IMG/VR virus record: IMGVR_UViG_3300036944_000737
Coordinates: 1 to 49,299 of that record
Strand: one strand, 5' to 3'
Length of the DNA: 49,299 bases
Origin: a virus
The translations under genes and the position numbers were made by a program. Under the pieces are notes generated by a model that worked only from the letters and a program-made list of their open reading frames with translations, searched no databases and was not told where the DNA came from. This document shows positions 38,557 through 45,615 of the stretch, piece after piece (within the stretch, counting starts at the first letter, position 1; each line of letters begins with the position of its first letter).

Positions 38557-38745
38557 ATGGACGCCGAAACACTCTACCTCTCTCGCGTCGACCAGCCCTA
38601 TGGGAAGCACTACGCCGAAACCGTCGGTCGGTTTCAGGAAGGCTTCCTGCGCGACAAGGTCTGCAAGGATCTGGACGCTGCTTTTGAGCGCGCCGTGATG
38701 ACCGCCGAAAAGCTCCTGCCCGCCATCAAGGCTAAAGCCGCCTGA
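38557..38745 (+). CDS. Small hypothetical protein
   Basis: 62 residues, all-helical (YGKHYAETVGRFQEGF, LDAAFERAVMTAEKLLPAIKAK). SD GAGGAA followed by CCCGACCC before ATG; this leader pattern recurs for the next genes. First gene of the plus-strand operon and probably repressor-controlled. Function unknown. Confidence 0.65.
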   Translation: MDAETLYLSRVDQPYGKHYAETVGRFQEGFLRDKVCKDLDAAFERAVMTAEKLLPAIKAKAA

Positions 38746-38818
38746 CATTTCCGATCAGGCGCCGCACCCGTGGCGCCCCTTCCGAACTGTCGCCCACAAC
38801 CCGAAAGGAACCCGAGCC

Positions 38819-39211
38819 GTGAAAGACACCCTGCCCCCTCACGTGATCGACGCGCGCGGCCCGACACGCTGGGACGCCGAAGGCAAGAAACTGCGCAAGC
38901 GGGCCCTCGGCTGGAAAGCGACGCCCTATCGCTACACGCCGGATCAGGACGCGCACCGCTACGCCGAGGCGTTGGGCGTAGACGCAAAAGAGGCCCGCGA
39001 ACGGGCCGCTGCGCAGCGCGCGATATCACAAGAGGTGATCGCCACGACGCGCACCGTGATCGACGCGACCGGCCCGACCGATTGGGCCCGCGATGCCAAG
39101 TCCAAGGCGCTGCGCCAGCGTATCAACACCGCCGTTCACAAGCGTCTGTATGCCTCTTCCGCACATCTGCGCAACCGCTACGCCAAAGACCCCCAAGCCG
39201 CATTCGGTTAG
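38819..39211 (+). CDS. Hypothetical protein, FG C-terminus
   Basis: 130 residues from GTG with AAGGAACCCGAGCC upstream. Two similar segments: PHVIDARGPTRWDAEGKKLRKRAL (8-31) and RTVIDATGPTDWARDAKSKALRQRI (77-101), indicating an internal duplication of a VIDA-x-GPT-x-W unit. Basic. Ends QAAFG-TAG and is followed by 74 non-coding bases, so the FG end is not tied to an overlapping start. Confidence 0.65.
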   Translation: MKDTLPPHVIDARGPTRWDAEGKKLRKRALGWKATPYRYTPDQDAHRYAEALGVDAKEARERAAAQRAISQEVIATTRTVIDATGPTDWARDAKSKALRQRINTAVHKRLYASSAHLRNRYAKDPQAAFG

Positions 39212-39285
39212 CTGCACCCGACATAGCGGCCCAGCCGCGCCTGATCCGTCTTGAATGACGCCCGACAATACAAGGACACCCGACA

Positions 39286-39690
39286 ATGACACAATCTGTA
39301 ACCGCTCTCGAGCCGCACGAAGATCCGCGCAACATCGACCACTACCGCCGCGAAAATTCGTTCTGGAAAAGCCTGACCCTGATCGACCTTGACCGGGGCC
39401 GGGATGTGGCAACCGTCCGGTTCTACGGCTCCGGCGCAACCGTCTATTGCGTGGCGTGGCTGCACTTCTGGAACTACTCGCCCGACAAGGCCGGGCGCGG
39501 CTACGGCAAAGCGGGCGGCGGCGGTTACCACAAGCCCAGCGCGGCCATGCAAGAGGCGCTGGAGCGCGCCGGCGTGTGGCTGGCAGAGCCGATCGCAGGA
39601 CGCGGCGATAGCGCCATGCACGAGGCGATGCACGCAATCGCGGAACGCTTGGGCATCGCGCGCCCCTACGTGAGCATCGCCCATGCGTAG
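39286..39690 (+). CDS. Hypothetical protein
   Basis: 134 residues. RRENSFWKSLTLIDLDRGRDVATVRFYG and TVYCVAWLHFWNYSPDKAGRGYGKAGGGGYHKPSAAMQEAL are common in phage proteins of unknown function (key parts VATVRFYG, GRGYGKAGGGGYHKPS). SD AAGGACACCCGACA precedes ATG. Overlaps the next small gene by 8 bases. Confidence 0.7.
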   Translation: MTQSVTALEPHEDPRNIDHYRRENSFWKSLTLIDLDRGRDVATVRFYGSGATVYCVAWLHFWNYSPDKAGRGYGKAGGGGYHKPSAAMQEALERAGVWLAEPIAGRGDSAMHEAMHAIAERLGIARPYVSIAHA

Positions 39691-39817
39691 CGCCCCCAGA
39701 AGCCGCCCTACAGGCCCGTTGACCATGCCGGGCCGGATACGTACCGCACTGGCCGACACCGCCGCTGCAGCGGCCCTCCTGGGGCTCCTGTGGGGCGCCC
39801 TCATCCTGCTACCTTGA
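39683..39817 (+). CDS. Small single-pass membrane protein
   Basis: 44 residues: basic N-terminus (RSAPRSRPTG, GRIRTALAD) and one hydrophobic segment (AAAAALLGLLWGALILLP). Overlaps the preceding stop. Too short for family recognition; coupling and a clear TM support it. Confidence 0.5.
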   Translation: MRSAPRSRPTGPLTMPGRIRTALADTAAAAALLGLLWGALILLP

Positions 39818-39831
39818 AAGGACACCCGATC

Positions 39832-40179
39832 ATGACCGCGACAACACGCCAAAACATCTCTGTTCCCCGCGGCGCGCCCACGGGCCCCGAAGGCCGGCCG
39901 ATCTACGGCACGAGAACCGTGGTCGCCGACTGTCTGGCCGGGTTGGCCGTCCACAAGGCGCTTGACGCGGGCGGCGCCAAATGGACCGTCACCCACGAGG
40001 CCAGCGGAATGAAGATCGGCCCCTTGTGCGCCGGTACCAAAGCCCGCGCCCTCGAAAACATGCGCGCCGCGGTCGCACTGGAATTTGACTGGACGCGCAA
40101 CGAGGCGGAAACGCTGGCGGCGCTGCGCAACGCCCGTGGCCTCGTCGACGCTGTGCGCAAGATCGGCGGCCAAGCATGA
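39832..40179 (+). CDS. Hypothetical protein
   Basis: 115 residues, mixed alpha/beta (KWTVTHEASGMKIGPLCAG, TKARALENMRAAVALEFDW). SD AAAGGACACCCGATC precedes ATG. Overlaps the next small gene (ATGA). No family recognised. Confidence 0.65.
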   Translation: MTATTRQNISVPRGAPTGPEGRPIYGTRTVVADCLAGLAVHKALDAGGAKWTVTHEASGMKIGPLCAGTKARALENMRAAVALEFDWTRNEAETLAALRNARGLVDAVRKIGGQA

Positions 40180-40289
40180 TCGCAATCGCCGCCATCGTCC
40201 TGTGCGTGATCGCGGGCTTCGCCGTCGTGCCGCTTGTCTTTGGCCGTCTGTGTCGCTGGCTGGTGCGCTACATCACCGGCAAGACATAG
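40176..40289 (+). CDS. Small membrane protein
   Basis: 37 residues; IAIAAIVLCVIAGFAVVPLVF is one TM helix followed by a basic end (RLCRWLVRYITGK). ATGA overlap. Last gene of the plus-strand operon. Confidence 0.55.
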   Translation: MIAIAAIVLCVIAGFAVVPLVFGRLCRWLVRYITGKT

Positions 40290-40304
40290 GGCCGGACCGC
40301 TCTT

Positions 40305-40448
40305 CTACCGATCGACCGGGGCGCCCTTGTGGCGCCCTTTCGCTTTGCGCCGGATCCAGCCCCACGCCCCCAGATACCAGGCCAGCGGCAAGGACAGCAG
40401 CAGGAGCCCCGCCAGATAACCATTCAACACCCACGCCATCCACTCCAT
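40305..40448 (-). CDS. Small membrane protein
   Basis: 47 residues: MEWMAWVLNGYLAGLLLLS then PLAWYLGAWGWI as hydrophobic part, basic end (RRKAKGRHKGAP). Strong SD AGGAGGG 8 bases upstream of ATG. It converges with the plus-strand operon. Confidence 0.6.
   Translation of the reverse strand: MEWMAWVLNGYLAGLLLLSLPLAWYLGAWGWIRRKAKGRHKGAPVDR
40319..40340 (+). terminator. Terminator of the plus-strand small-gene operon
   Basis: Stem GGGCGCC / GGCGCCC with 5-base loop, followed by TTTCGCTTT, about 30 bases past the last stop. Lies within the 3' end of the opposing small gene. Confidence 0.5.
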
Positions 40449-40792
40449 CCGTCGGCCCTCCTATGATCGGGCCCTCAATAGCATACCTTTGGCCCTTGTT
40501 TCCAGTCAGGTCGCGGAACTCTTCAAACAGCCCCATTCCGCTGGGGTGAGGGAGGGCGGCGCGGAAGTCGCCCCCTCTCCCCGTAGGGGAGGGTAACTTC
40601 CGCAAGACTTCCGCAAGCTACTTTCCTTTTAGTTTCAAGGACTTCTGAGGGGACTTCCGCAACTTCCGCAGACTTCCGCGGACTTTCGCAAACCGTTGAT
40701 ATCTAAGGACATTCTCCTGGACTTCCGCAACTTCCGCGGAACTTCCGCGGACTTCCGCGGACTTCCGCGGAAGTCCGCGAGCGTATGTCGCA
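40449..40792. other. Non-coding stretch holding the iteron array
   Basis: 344 bases. The first 110 contain a short GC-rich tract with no clear signal; the rest is the ACTTCCGC array. A possible minus-strand frame across it only translates the repeats (SAEVRGS units) and is not considered a gene. A half-operator-like GTATGTCG occurs at 40783. Confidence 0.6.
40596..40774. repeat. Iteron-like array (candidate replication origin)
   Basis: Ten perfect ACTTCCGC units start at 40596, 40607, 40653, 40662, 40672, 40721, 40730, 40741, 40751 and 40761, with degenerate units at 40641 and 40682. Within clusters they are 9-11 bp apart, one helical turn, and the array ends in palindrome ACTTCCGCGGAAGT (40761-40774). 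AT-richer segments (40620-40640, 40691-40715) lie between clusters and could melt. It adjoins the primase-helicase gene. Origin is inference. Confidence 0.7.
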
Positions 40793-43003
40793 TTACCCAA
40801 ATGCGTTACCGTCATACGATTGCGCCGCGCCCGTGTCGCCCGGTTCGGGCGAAAAATGCGTCTCGACTTCCCCGCCTGCAAGCCGCCCCAGGGCCCCCTC
40901 CAGCACCCGATAGCCGCGCCGTTTGGTGCGGCTGTCCCGGACCTCTTCGGCGATCAGCACCCCGCCCCAGGCCGCCAGCATCTGCGCCGCGGCTGTCGCC
41001 TTCAGCCCGAACTCTGCCGCCATGATGCGCACTGCGTACCGCTTCGATTGAGGGGCCGAAGCCCAAGGCTCGCCTGCCTCCCACGCCGCCTCCATCGCCC
41101 GCAGGATCCGCAGCTTGATCGGCCCCGCGCCGGGCCCGTCACCTCGCCCGGGGCCCTCGGCCGGCCCTGCGTCGGCGCGGGCGATCGACAGGGAGGAGTG
41201 GCCGTCGCCCAGGTCAATCACGCCAAAAGCGATTTGGCTGGCCCAGCCGTCGGGGGCGGCCTTCAGTTTCTCCATCGTCATGGTGCGGATCTCGGACGCG
41301 CCGTTGCGGTCCAGCCTCATGATGAAGTCGGCCGCGCCCCGCAGGACCGTTGAGCCGCGCAGATCGCCGCTCTTGCCCGCGTGGTGGATGCCGACCACGG
41401 CGCACTTGAACGCCTCCCGGACGGCGCCACAGGCTTCCACGAAAAGCGTCATGTCCTGCTGCCCGTTCTCGTCCGCGCCGGGCATGGCGCGCGAGACGGT
41501 ATCGACGAAGACGATGGCCGGGTCGACGGAGGCCGACGCCACGGTGCGCAGCAGCCGGCCGACGTCGTCCTTCTTCATGAAGTCGATGGTCTGCTCGATC
41601 ACAAAAAAGTTTTGGGAGAAATCCTGGATACCCCGGGCCTTGTGCCACGCCGCGATGCGGTGGAACAGATCGAACGATCCTTCGGCGGCGATGTAGATCA
41701 CGGTGCTCTTTTCCGGTCTGACCGTGATCTGGTCGCCCAGCCAGTCGGGCAGTCCGTGGGCGATGGACAGGCCCATGTCGAGCGCTACGAAGGATTTGCC
41801 GATGCCGGGGTCTGAATACAGCAGCCCGAAGGAGACGTCCGGGATGTGGCGGTCGATCAGGAACGTCGGCGGGGGTCTGTTCGCCAGCTCCGCGATCGTC
41901 AGGAGCGGGTAGACGTCGCCCGCCTTGTCATCCTCGCGTTCCTTCGTCGCGGCCTGATCGAAGATCGAGGGTTGTGTCTCGGGGATGGGTTCGAAATGGA
42001 CCTCGGCGGTCGTGAACCTGCCGCCCGAGGCGCGCTCCGCGACATCGTAGAGCCAGGACGCGCCGCGGCGGAATGGCGGCTTCATGCGGCGCCAGTCGGC
42101 CTCCACGACGCCGGGTTCGTTCTCGCCGTCCTGCCACCGGCCGCACCAGTCCGAGAATATCTCGAAGGCCGTCGGCTCGTCGTCGGGGAGCGCCGCCTTG
42201 ATCGCGTAGCCGAAATCCCGGTACGCCTCGCGCGACGGGAAGGTGGCCGACGTGTTGGGCGTGGCGTTGACCGCGGCTCTGACTGCGCGTTCCTCGCCCC
42301 GCAGGCTCTCCTGGTTGACCTCGGCGCCCGAACCCCCTTCCGTGACCAGCGCACGGGCGTTGGGGAGCGCGGAGCGCAGGGCCTCCAGAAACTCTTGCAT
42401 CCGCTCGGGCGTCGTGACCGTCAGCTCGTCCGCCGGGATCAGCGCACGGGGCCAAGTGTAGGGCTGGCGCGTGCCGGGGTGGATGCCGTGGGCGACGAAC
42501 TGCTTGCGCTCGCCCAGGATCTCCACGCGCTCGATCGGGCGGCCTTCGGAATTGAGGGGGCCGAACTCGACGCGGGCGTAGGGCATGTCCGGGGCGACGC
42601 GGATCAGATAGAGGGCCTTCGGGTAGCGGCCGACGCGGATCGGCAGATCGCCAAAAAAGGTTTGGGCGGTATCGCGGATCGTGCGGGCGCTTGCCTCGTC
42701 GAGCGTGTCCGCGTCGATCGCGTAGACGCCATGCCCGGTCTTGATCCCGGTGCCGGCCCCCATCGCGTGCCAGCGCGTCAGATCGGCCTCGTCGGCCTCG
42801 TAGGGCACCCAATCGAACCCGAACCACGCACCAGCACGGCCCTTGACGCCGGGCGTCTTGCCGCGCGCGTCTTGCGAGGTGCCGATGCGCGGGGCCAGCG
42901 CCGAGCCCTCGCTGATCGGCGCGTCGGGCGGGATGATCGGGATCAACCGCTGATAGCCAAGCGCCCACAGCTTCGTGAAGTCACTCATGGTCTGCAACAT
43001 CAC
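40793..43003 (-). CDS. Primase-polymerase / RepA-like helicase fusion
   Basis: 736 residues from GTG (43003); ATG at 43000 is equally possible. N-terminal bifunctional primase-polymerase (AEP) domain: TRWHAMGAGTGIKTG, VYAIDADTLDEAS (DxD, near 95), VGRYPKALYLIR. Middle D5N/PriCT-like region (FSDWCGRWQDGENEPG). RecA-fold helicase: Walker A YSDPGIGKSFVALD near 400, Walker B AIVFVDTVSRAMPG near 500, GIHHAGKSGDLRGSTVLRGAADF. C-terminal winged-helix-like region. Ends GNAFG-TAA with no downstream gene start. Replication initiator candidate acting at the adjacent iterons. Confidence 0.88.
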   Translation of the reverse strand: MMLQTMSDFTKLWALGYQRLIPIIPPDAPISEGSALAPRIGTSQDARGKTPGVKGRAGAWFGFDWVPYEADEADLTRWHAMGAGTGIKTGHGVYAIDADTLDEASARTIRDTAQTFFGDLPIRVGRYPKALYLIRVAPDMPYARVEFGPLNSEGRPIERVEILGERKQFVAHGIHPGTRQPYTWPRALIPADELTVTTPERMQEFLEALRSALPNARALVTEGGSGAEVNQESLRGEERAVRAAVNATPNTSATFPSREAYRDFGYAIKAALPDDEPTAFEIFSDWCGRWQDGENEPGVVEADWRRMKPPFRRGASWLYDVAERASGGRFTTAEVHFEPIPETQPSIFDQAATKEREDDKAGDVYPLLTIAELANRPPPTFLIDRHIPDVSFGLLYSDPGIGKSFVALDMGLSIAHGLPDWLGDQITVRPEKSTVIYIAAEGSFDLFHRIAAWHKARGIQDFSQNFFVIEQTIDFMKKDDVGRLLRTVASASVDPAIVFVDTVSRAMPGADENGQQDMTLFVEACGAVREAFKCAVVGIHHAGKSGDLRGSTVLRGAADFIMRLDRNGASEIRTMTMEKLKAAPDGWASQIAFGVIDLGDGHSSLSIARADAGPAEGPGRGDGPGAGPIKLRILRAMEAAWEAGEPWASAPQSKRYAVRIMAAEFGLKATAAAQMLAAWGGVLIAEEVRDSRTKRRGYRVLEGALGRLAGGEVETHFSPEPGDTGAAQSYDGNAFG

Positions 43004-43782
43004 CCGAACGCCCTCTTGTTGTCTTGCGTCATTTCCGACACGGCGTCCGCGATGCGCTGCTCCGCGATCGCGAAGTAGCCCTCGTCGCGCTCGATCCCGA
43101 TGAATGCTCGGCCGGTATTCACGCAGGCGACGCCGGTCGTGCCGCTGCCCATCGTGAAGTCCAGAACCGTTTCGCCGGGGTTGGTGTAGGTGCGGATCAG
43201 ATATTCCATCAGAGCGACGGGCTTTTGGGTTGGGTGAAGAACTTCGATGTTTGGGTTGGCGAAGTCGAGAATTTGGCGCGGGTAGCCTTCAGCGGTTATC
43301 GTCCTGCTAAGTTTGTGAGACTTTCGGCTCGGACTGACGCCCTTCGTTCCTGCGTAGTTTTCTGGCCGCTTCCATTCCTTCGCGACTGTCCTGACGTCCT
43401 GCGGAAAGTACGGCATGTTCACTTTCGCGCCGTTGGCCGTGGAGCCCGTCGAAAAGACTGTGACGACCTCTACGTCTTTCAGCGGTTTCAGCTTGGCGTT
43501 GGTGAACCCGCTCGGGCGCGACTTGCGCCAGTACCAGTCGTATTTGAACTGTCCGAGGTTACTCGCGCGCATCAGACTGCTGAACGGCTCTTGCCCGAAC
43601 AGTACCGCAGGTGCGGCGGGCTTGAGCACGCGCCGGACCTGCGACCACATCGGCTCGAGCGGGATCACCGCGTCCCAGGAACAGGCCGTCGTACCGTAGG
43701 GCGGATCGGTCAGCACCAGATCGACCGACCCGTCCGGGATCTCGGCCATGCGGTCGAGGCAATCGCCCAAAAGTAGCGTCAC
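43000..43782 (-). CDS. DNA adenine/N4-cytosine methyltransferase, DPPY type
   Basis: 260 residues from GTG (TLLLGDCLDRM), with GGAGG upstream; GTGA overlap with preceding gene. Motif IV LVLTDPPYGTT near 26 and motif I FTMGSGTTGVAC near 211, in the beta-class order; LHPTQKPVALMEYLIR is typical. Most likely N6-adenine. Ends SEMTQDNKRAFG, matching the C5 methyltransferase tail. Protects or marks phage DNA. Confidence 0.9.
   Translation of the reverse strand: MTLLLGDCLDRMAEIPDGSVDLVLTDPPYGTTACSWDAVIPLEPMWSQVRRVLKPAAPAVLFGQEPFSSLMRASNLGQFKYDWYWRKSRPSGFTNAKLKPLKDVEVVTVFSTGSTANGAKVNMPYFPQDVRTVAKEWKRPENYAGTKGVSPSRKSHKLSRTITAEGYPRQILDFANPNIEVLHPTQKPVALMEYLIRTYTNPGETVLDFTMGSGTTGVACVNTGRAFIGIERDEGYFAIAEQRIADAVSEMTQDNKRAFG
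43020..43040 (-). promoter_or_regulatory. 21-bp repeated element, copy d
   Basis: Identical to copy b at 6389. It lies 17 bases upstream of the primase-helicase start, inside the last codons of the methyltransferase gene (SEMTQD). Shares with copy a a following GGGCGTTCGG and start codon. Confidence 0.55.
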
Positions 43783-44051
43783 CGCAGCACCTCCAGCGTC
43801 GGCGCGCCCGGCACCGGGATAAAGGCCACCGGATCGGGCACGGGGTAGACGCGGTAGCCCGCGTTGAAGGTCTCGTGGCACCATTGCGTCCGGTCCCAGA
43901 AGCAATCCGTGTAACGGCGTTGCTCGGTGCCGGACCAGATGTCGCAGCAAAAGCCGAGGTCATCTGTCGGGGCGTCCGACATGGGCCGCCACGGGTCAGG
44001 CACAACATGATGTGTGCCCGCTTGCGCGACGCCGCTATGCGTGGTATCCAT
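43779..44051 (-). CDS. Hypothetical protein
   Basis: 90 residues. WRPMSDAPTDDLGF and aromatic/Cys-rich middle (FCCDIWSGTEQRRYTDCFWD) suggest a small DUF551-like or phage accessory domain. SD AAGGA. Coupled to the methyltransferase. Confidence 0.6.
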   Translation of the reverse strand: MDTTHSGVAQAGTHHVVPDPWRPMSDAPTDDLGFCCDIWSGTEQRRYTDCFWDRTQWCHETFNAGYRVYPVPDPVAFIPVPGAPTLEVLR

Positions 44052-44095
44052 TGGATGATCCTTCTGTCCAAGGGTCTGGGTTGGGTGAGAACTGG

Positions 44096-44127
44096 AACGG
44101 CGGGTCTTGCGGCCCGCCGTTTTTCTT
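44096..44127 (+). terminator. Intrinsic terminator facing the plus strand
   Basis: Perfect 9-bp stem AACGGCGGG / CCCGCCGTT with 8-base loop, followed by TTTTCTT on the plus strand. All neighbours are minus-strand genes, so it would stop antisense transcription; on the minus strand it lies in the 120-base leader of the methyltransferase unit. Confidence 0.65.
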
Positions 44128-44170
44128 GCCGGACCGCCAGCTTACCCGCCTTGTCTGGTCTTGTCAGCCG

Positions 44171-44467
44171 TCATTCAATACACGGCCGACATGGCTTGTA
44201 GAGCCCGGCTTCGTGCCGCCGGACCAGGTGCAGTATCGTGGTGTGGTCACGGCCGCCCAGCAGACGCCCGATCACCGGCAGCGACATGCCGTTGCGGTGC
44301 ATGGCCGTCGCGAGCTCGGCGCGCGGGATGGTCGTGCGGCGGGTGCGGTCGCGGCCCGTGAGATCCGATAGCTTCAGCCCGGCGCGGTCGGCTATGCGAA
44401 GGCCCTCGCGCGCCCAGATGAACCGATCCGGGCGGACGGCGGCGATCAGCCTCGGGCGGGAAGTCAT
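44171..44467 (-). CDS. DnaA domain IV-like DNA-binding protein
   Basis: 98 residues from MTSRPRLIAAVRPD. C-terminal part MSLPVIGRLLGGRDHTTILHLVRRH is the DnaA signature (GGRDHTT), which contacts DnaA boxes. No ATPase domain, so it is a stand-alone DNA-binding module. It could bind an origin or interfere with host DnaA. ATGA overlap with upstream Lar-like gene. Confidence 0.8.
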   Translation of the reverse strand: MTSRPRLIAAVRPDRFIWAREGLRIADRAGLKLSDLTGRDRTRRTTIPRAELATAMHRNGMSLPVIGRLLGGRDHTTILHLVRRHEAGLYKPCRPCIE

Positions 44468-44853
44468 GACTTGGCCCCTTCGGCTGTGCGGTAGGCGCCG
44501 ATCTGCTCGCACGACTTCATCGCCCGGTCCCGTTCCAGCTTGACGATGCGCAGTTCTTGATGCGCCTGCACTAGCTTGACGCGCGCCTCGATCAACTCGT
44601 CTGCCGCCCAATCATCTGCCCGCGTGTTCCAGAACGTGGTGACGCTCACCAGACATGCGGCGTCGTCCTCGTGTTCGTCAGCCTGTTCGGTCCAAGATGG
44701 CGACGGGCATTCGCCGTCCCGCGAACAGGACACGCGCAGGCTCTTGCCCCCATGCCCGTTGTGGATGGCATGGTCACTCAGCACCCATTTCAGGAGCGCA
44801 TCCGCGCCGCAGAACGGGCATAGTTTTAGTTCGATCATGTCGATCATCCCCAT
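44464..44853 (-). CDS. Lar-like zinc-ribbon protein (restriction alleviation family)
   Basis: 129 residues. KLCPFCGADALLKW, RVSCSRDGECPSPSW and VTTFWNTRADDW give the Lar pattern CxxC...C...C...WN-R. The family includes Rac-prophage Lar, which modulates type I restriction. C-terminal helix is extra. AGGAGG before ATG. Confidence 0.72.
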   Translation of the reverse strand: MGMIDMIELKLCPFCGADALLKWVLSDHAIHNGHGGKSLRVSCSRDGECPSPSWTEQADEHEDDAACLVSVTTFWNTRADDWAADELIEARVKLVQAHQELRIVKLERDRAMKSCEQIGAYRTAEGAKS

Positions 44854-45041
44854 GTCGTCGCCTCCTGTGCTGAGCCGGCCATGCTCACCGCCCCATGCAG
44901 CGGGCAATCGCTGTGCTGCCACCAGCCGTATTTGTCGCCATCGCCGCCCATACCGGCGCCGTGGTGGTTGTCCAACACCGGGCATGTGCAGCCGCGCTGG
45001 ACCGCATCGGGTGAGCCGGGGCGCGGGCGGGCGTCACCCAC
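44844..45041 (-). CDS. Small Cys/His-rich phage protein
   Basis: 65 residues from GTG with GGAGG upstream. GCTCPVLDNHHGAGMGG and WWQHSDCPLHG are typical of a frequent phage protein with CxC...CPLH, probably metal-binding. Ends TTWG. Function unknown. Confidence 0.65.
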   Translation of the reverse strand: MGDARPRPGSPDAVQRGCTCPVLDNHHGAGMGGDGDKYGWWQHSDCPLHGAVSMAGSAQEATTWG

Positions 45042-45615
45042 GGGCCGCCTCCTCGGTCTGCGCGGCGAGTTCAGCATCCGCAGCATCGCAAAGCCTTTGC
45101 CACTCCTCCGCATCGCGCCGGGCCGAGTTCTCCGCTATGCGCTTGATGGTCTGCCTGCGCTCATCCTCCCGTATCTGCGCGTCACGGCGGGCTAGGGCTG
45201 CGGAGGCGTCGGCGGGGGTGGCTGCACGAGCCTCGTCCGCAGCAAAGCGCCACTGCTCTATGTCTCTAGGGCAGTCGCAATGCGGAGGCATGTGCCCGCA
45301 AGACCAGTTATCAGCGACGGCGTCCAAGGCCAGCCCAGCCGCCTCATACGCCGCCGCAGTCACGGCTTGCAGCGCGTCGGGCGAGGGGTGGAGGGCGGCG
45401 AGGATGCGGACGTTCCACGCCTCGGCCAGCGCACCACGTAGGTCAATGCCGTGTTCGGCGTATTGGACCCTCGGACCGGCTGCCTCGCATGTCTCACACT
45501 CGATATAATGCCAGTCTTTGCCGTCGCCGGTTTGGCCTAGACTGAAAGATGCCTCTCCACCGCAGAACGGGCACGGCAGCAGCGGCTTCACGATCCCGGC
45601 GATTGCGTCAGTCAT
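45034..45615 (-). CDS. Second Lar-like zinc-ribbon protein with helical extension
   Basis: 193 residues from MTDAIAGIVKPLLP. PCPFCGGEASF, YIECETCEAAGPRV and LAEAWNVRI make the Lar zinc ribbon (about 14-72). A middle CGHMPPHCDCP segment and a long C-terminal helix (RRQTIKRIAENSARRDAEEW) follow. Possibly antirestriction; proven only by motif. Confidence 0.7.
   Translation of the reverse strand: MTDAIAGIVKPLLPCPFCGGEASFSLGQTGDGKDWHYIECETCEAAGPRVQYAEHGIDLRGALAEAWNVRILAALHPSPDALQAVTAAAYEAAGLALDAVADNWSCGHMPPHCDCPRDIEQWRFAADEARAATPADASAALARRDAQIREDERRQTIKRIAENSARRDAEEWQRLCDAADAELAAQTEEAARG

Noticed and set aside
40273-40605. 110-codon minus-strand ORF
   Set aside because: A different frame here (40305-40448) has a strong SD and a clear membrane protein; this one has neither.
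40596-40774. CRISPR array
   Set aside because: Units are only 8-10 bp with no 30-bp unique spacers, and no cas genes are present; iterons fit better.
40618-40881. 87-codon minus-strand ORF over the iteron array
   Set aside because: It only translates the DNA repeat (SAEVRGS-type) and its start lies in the primase-helicase gene.
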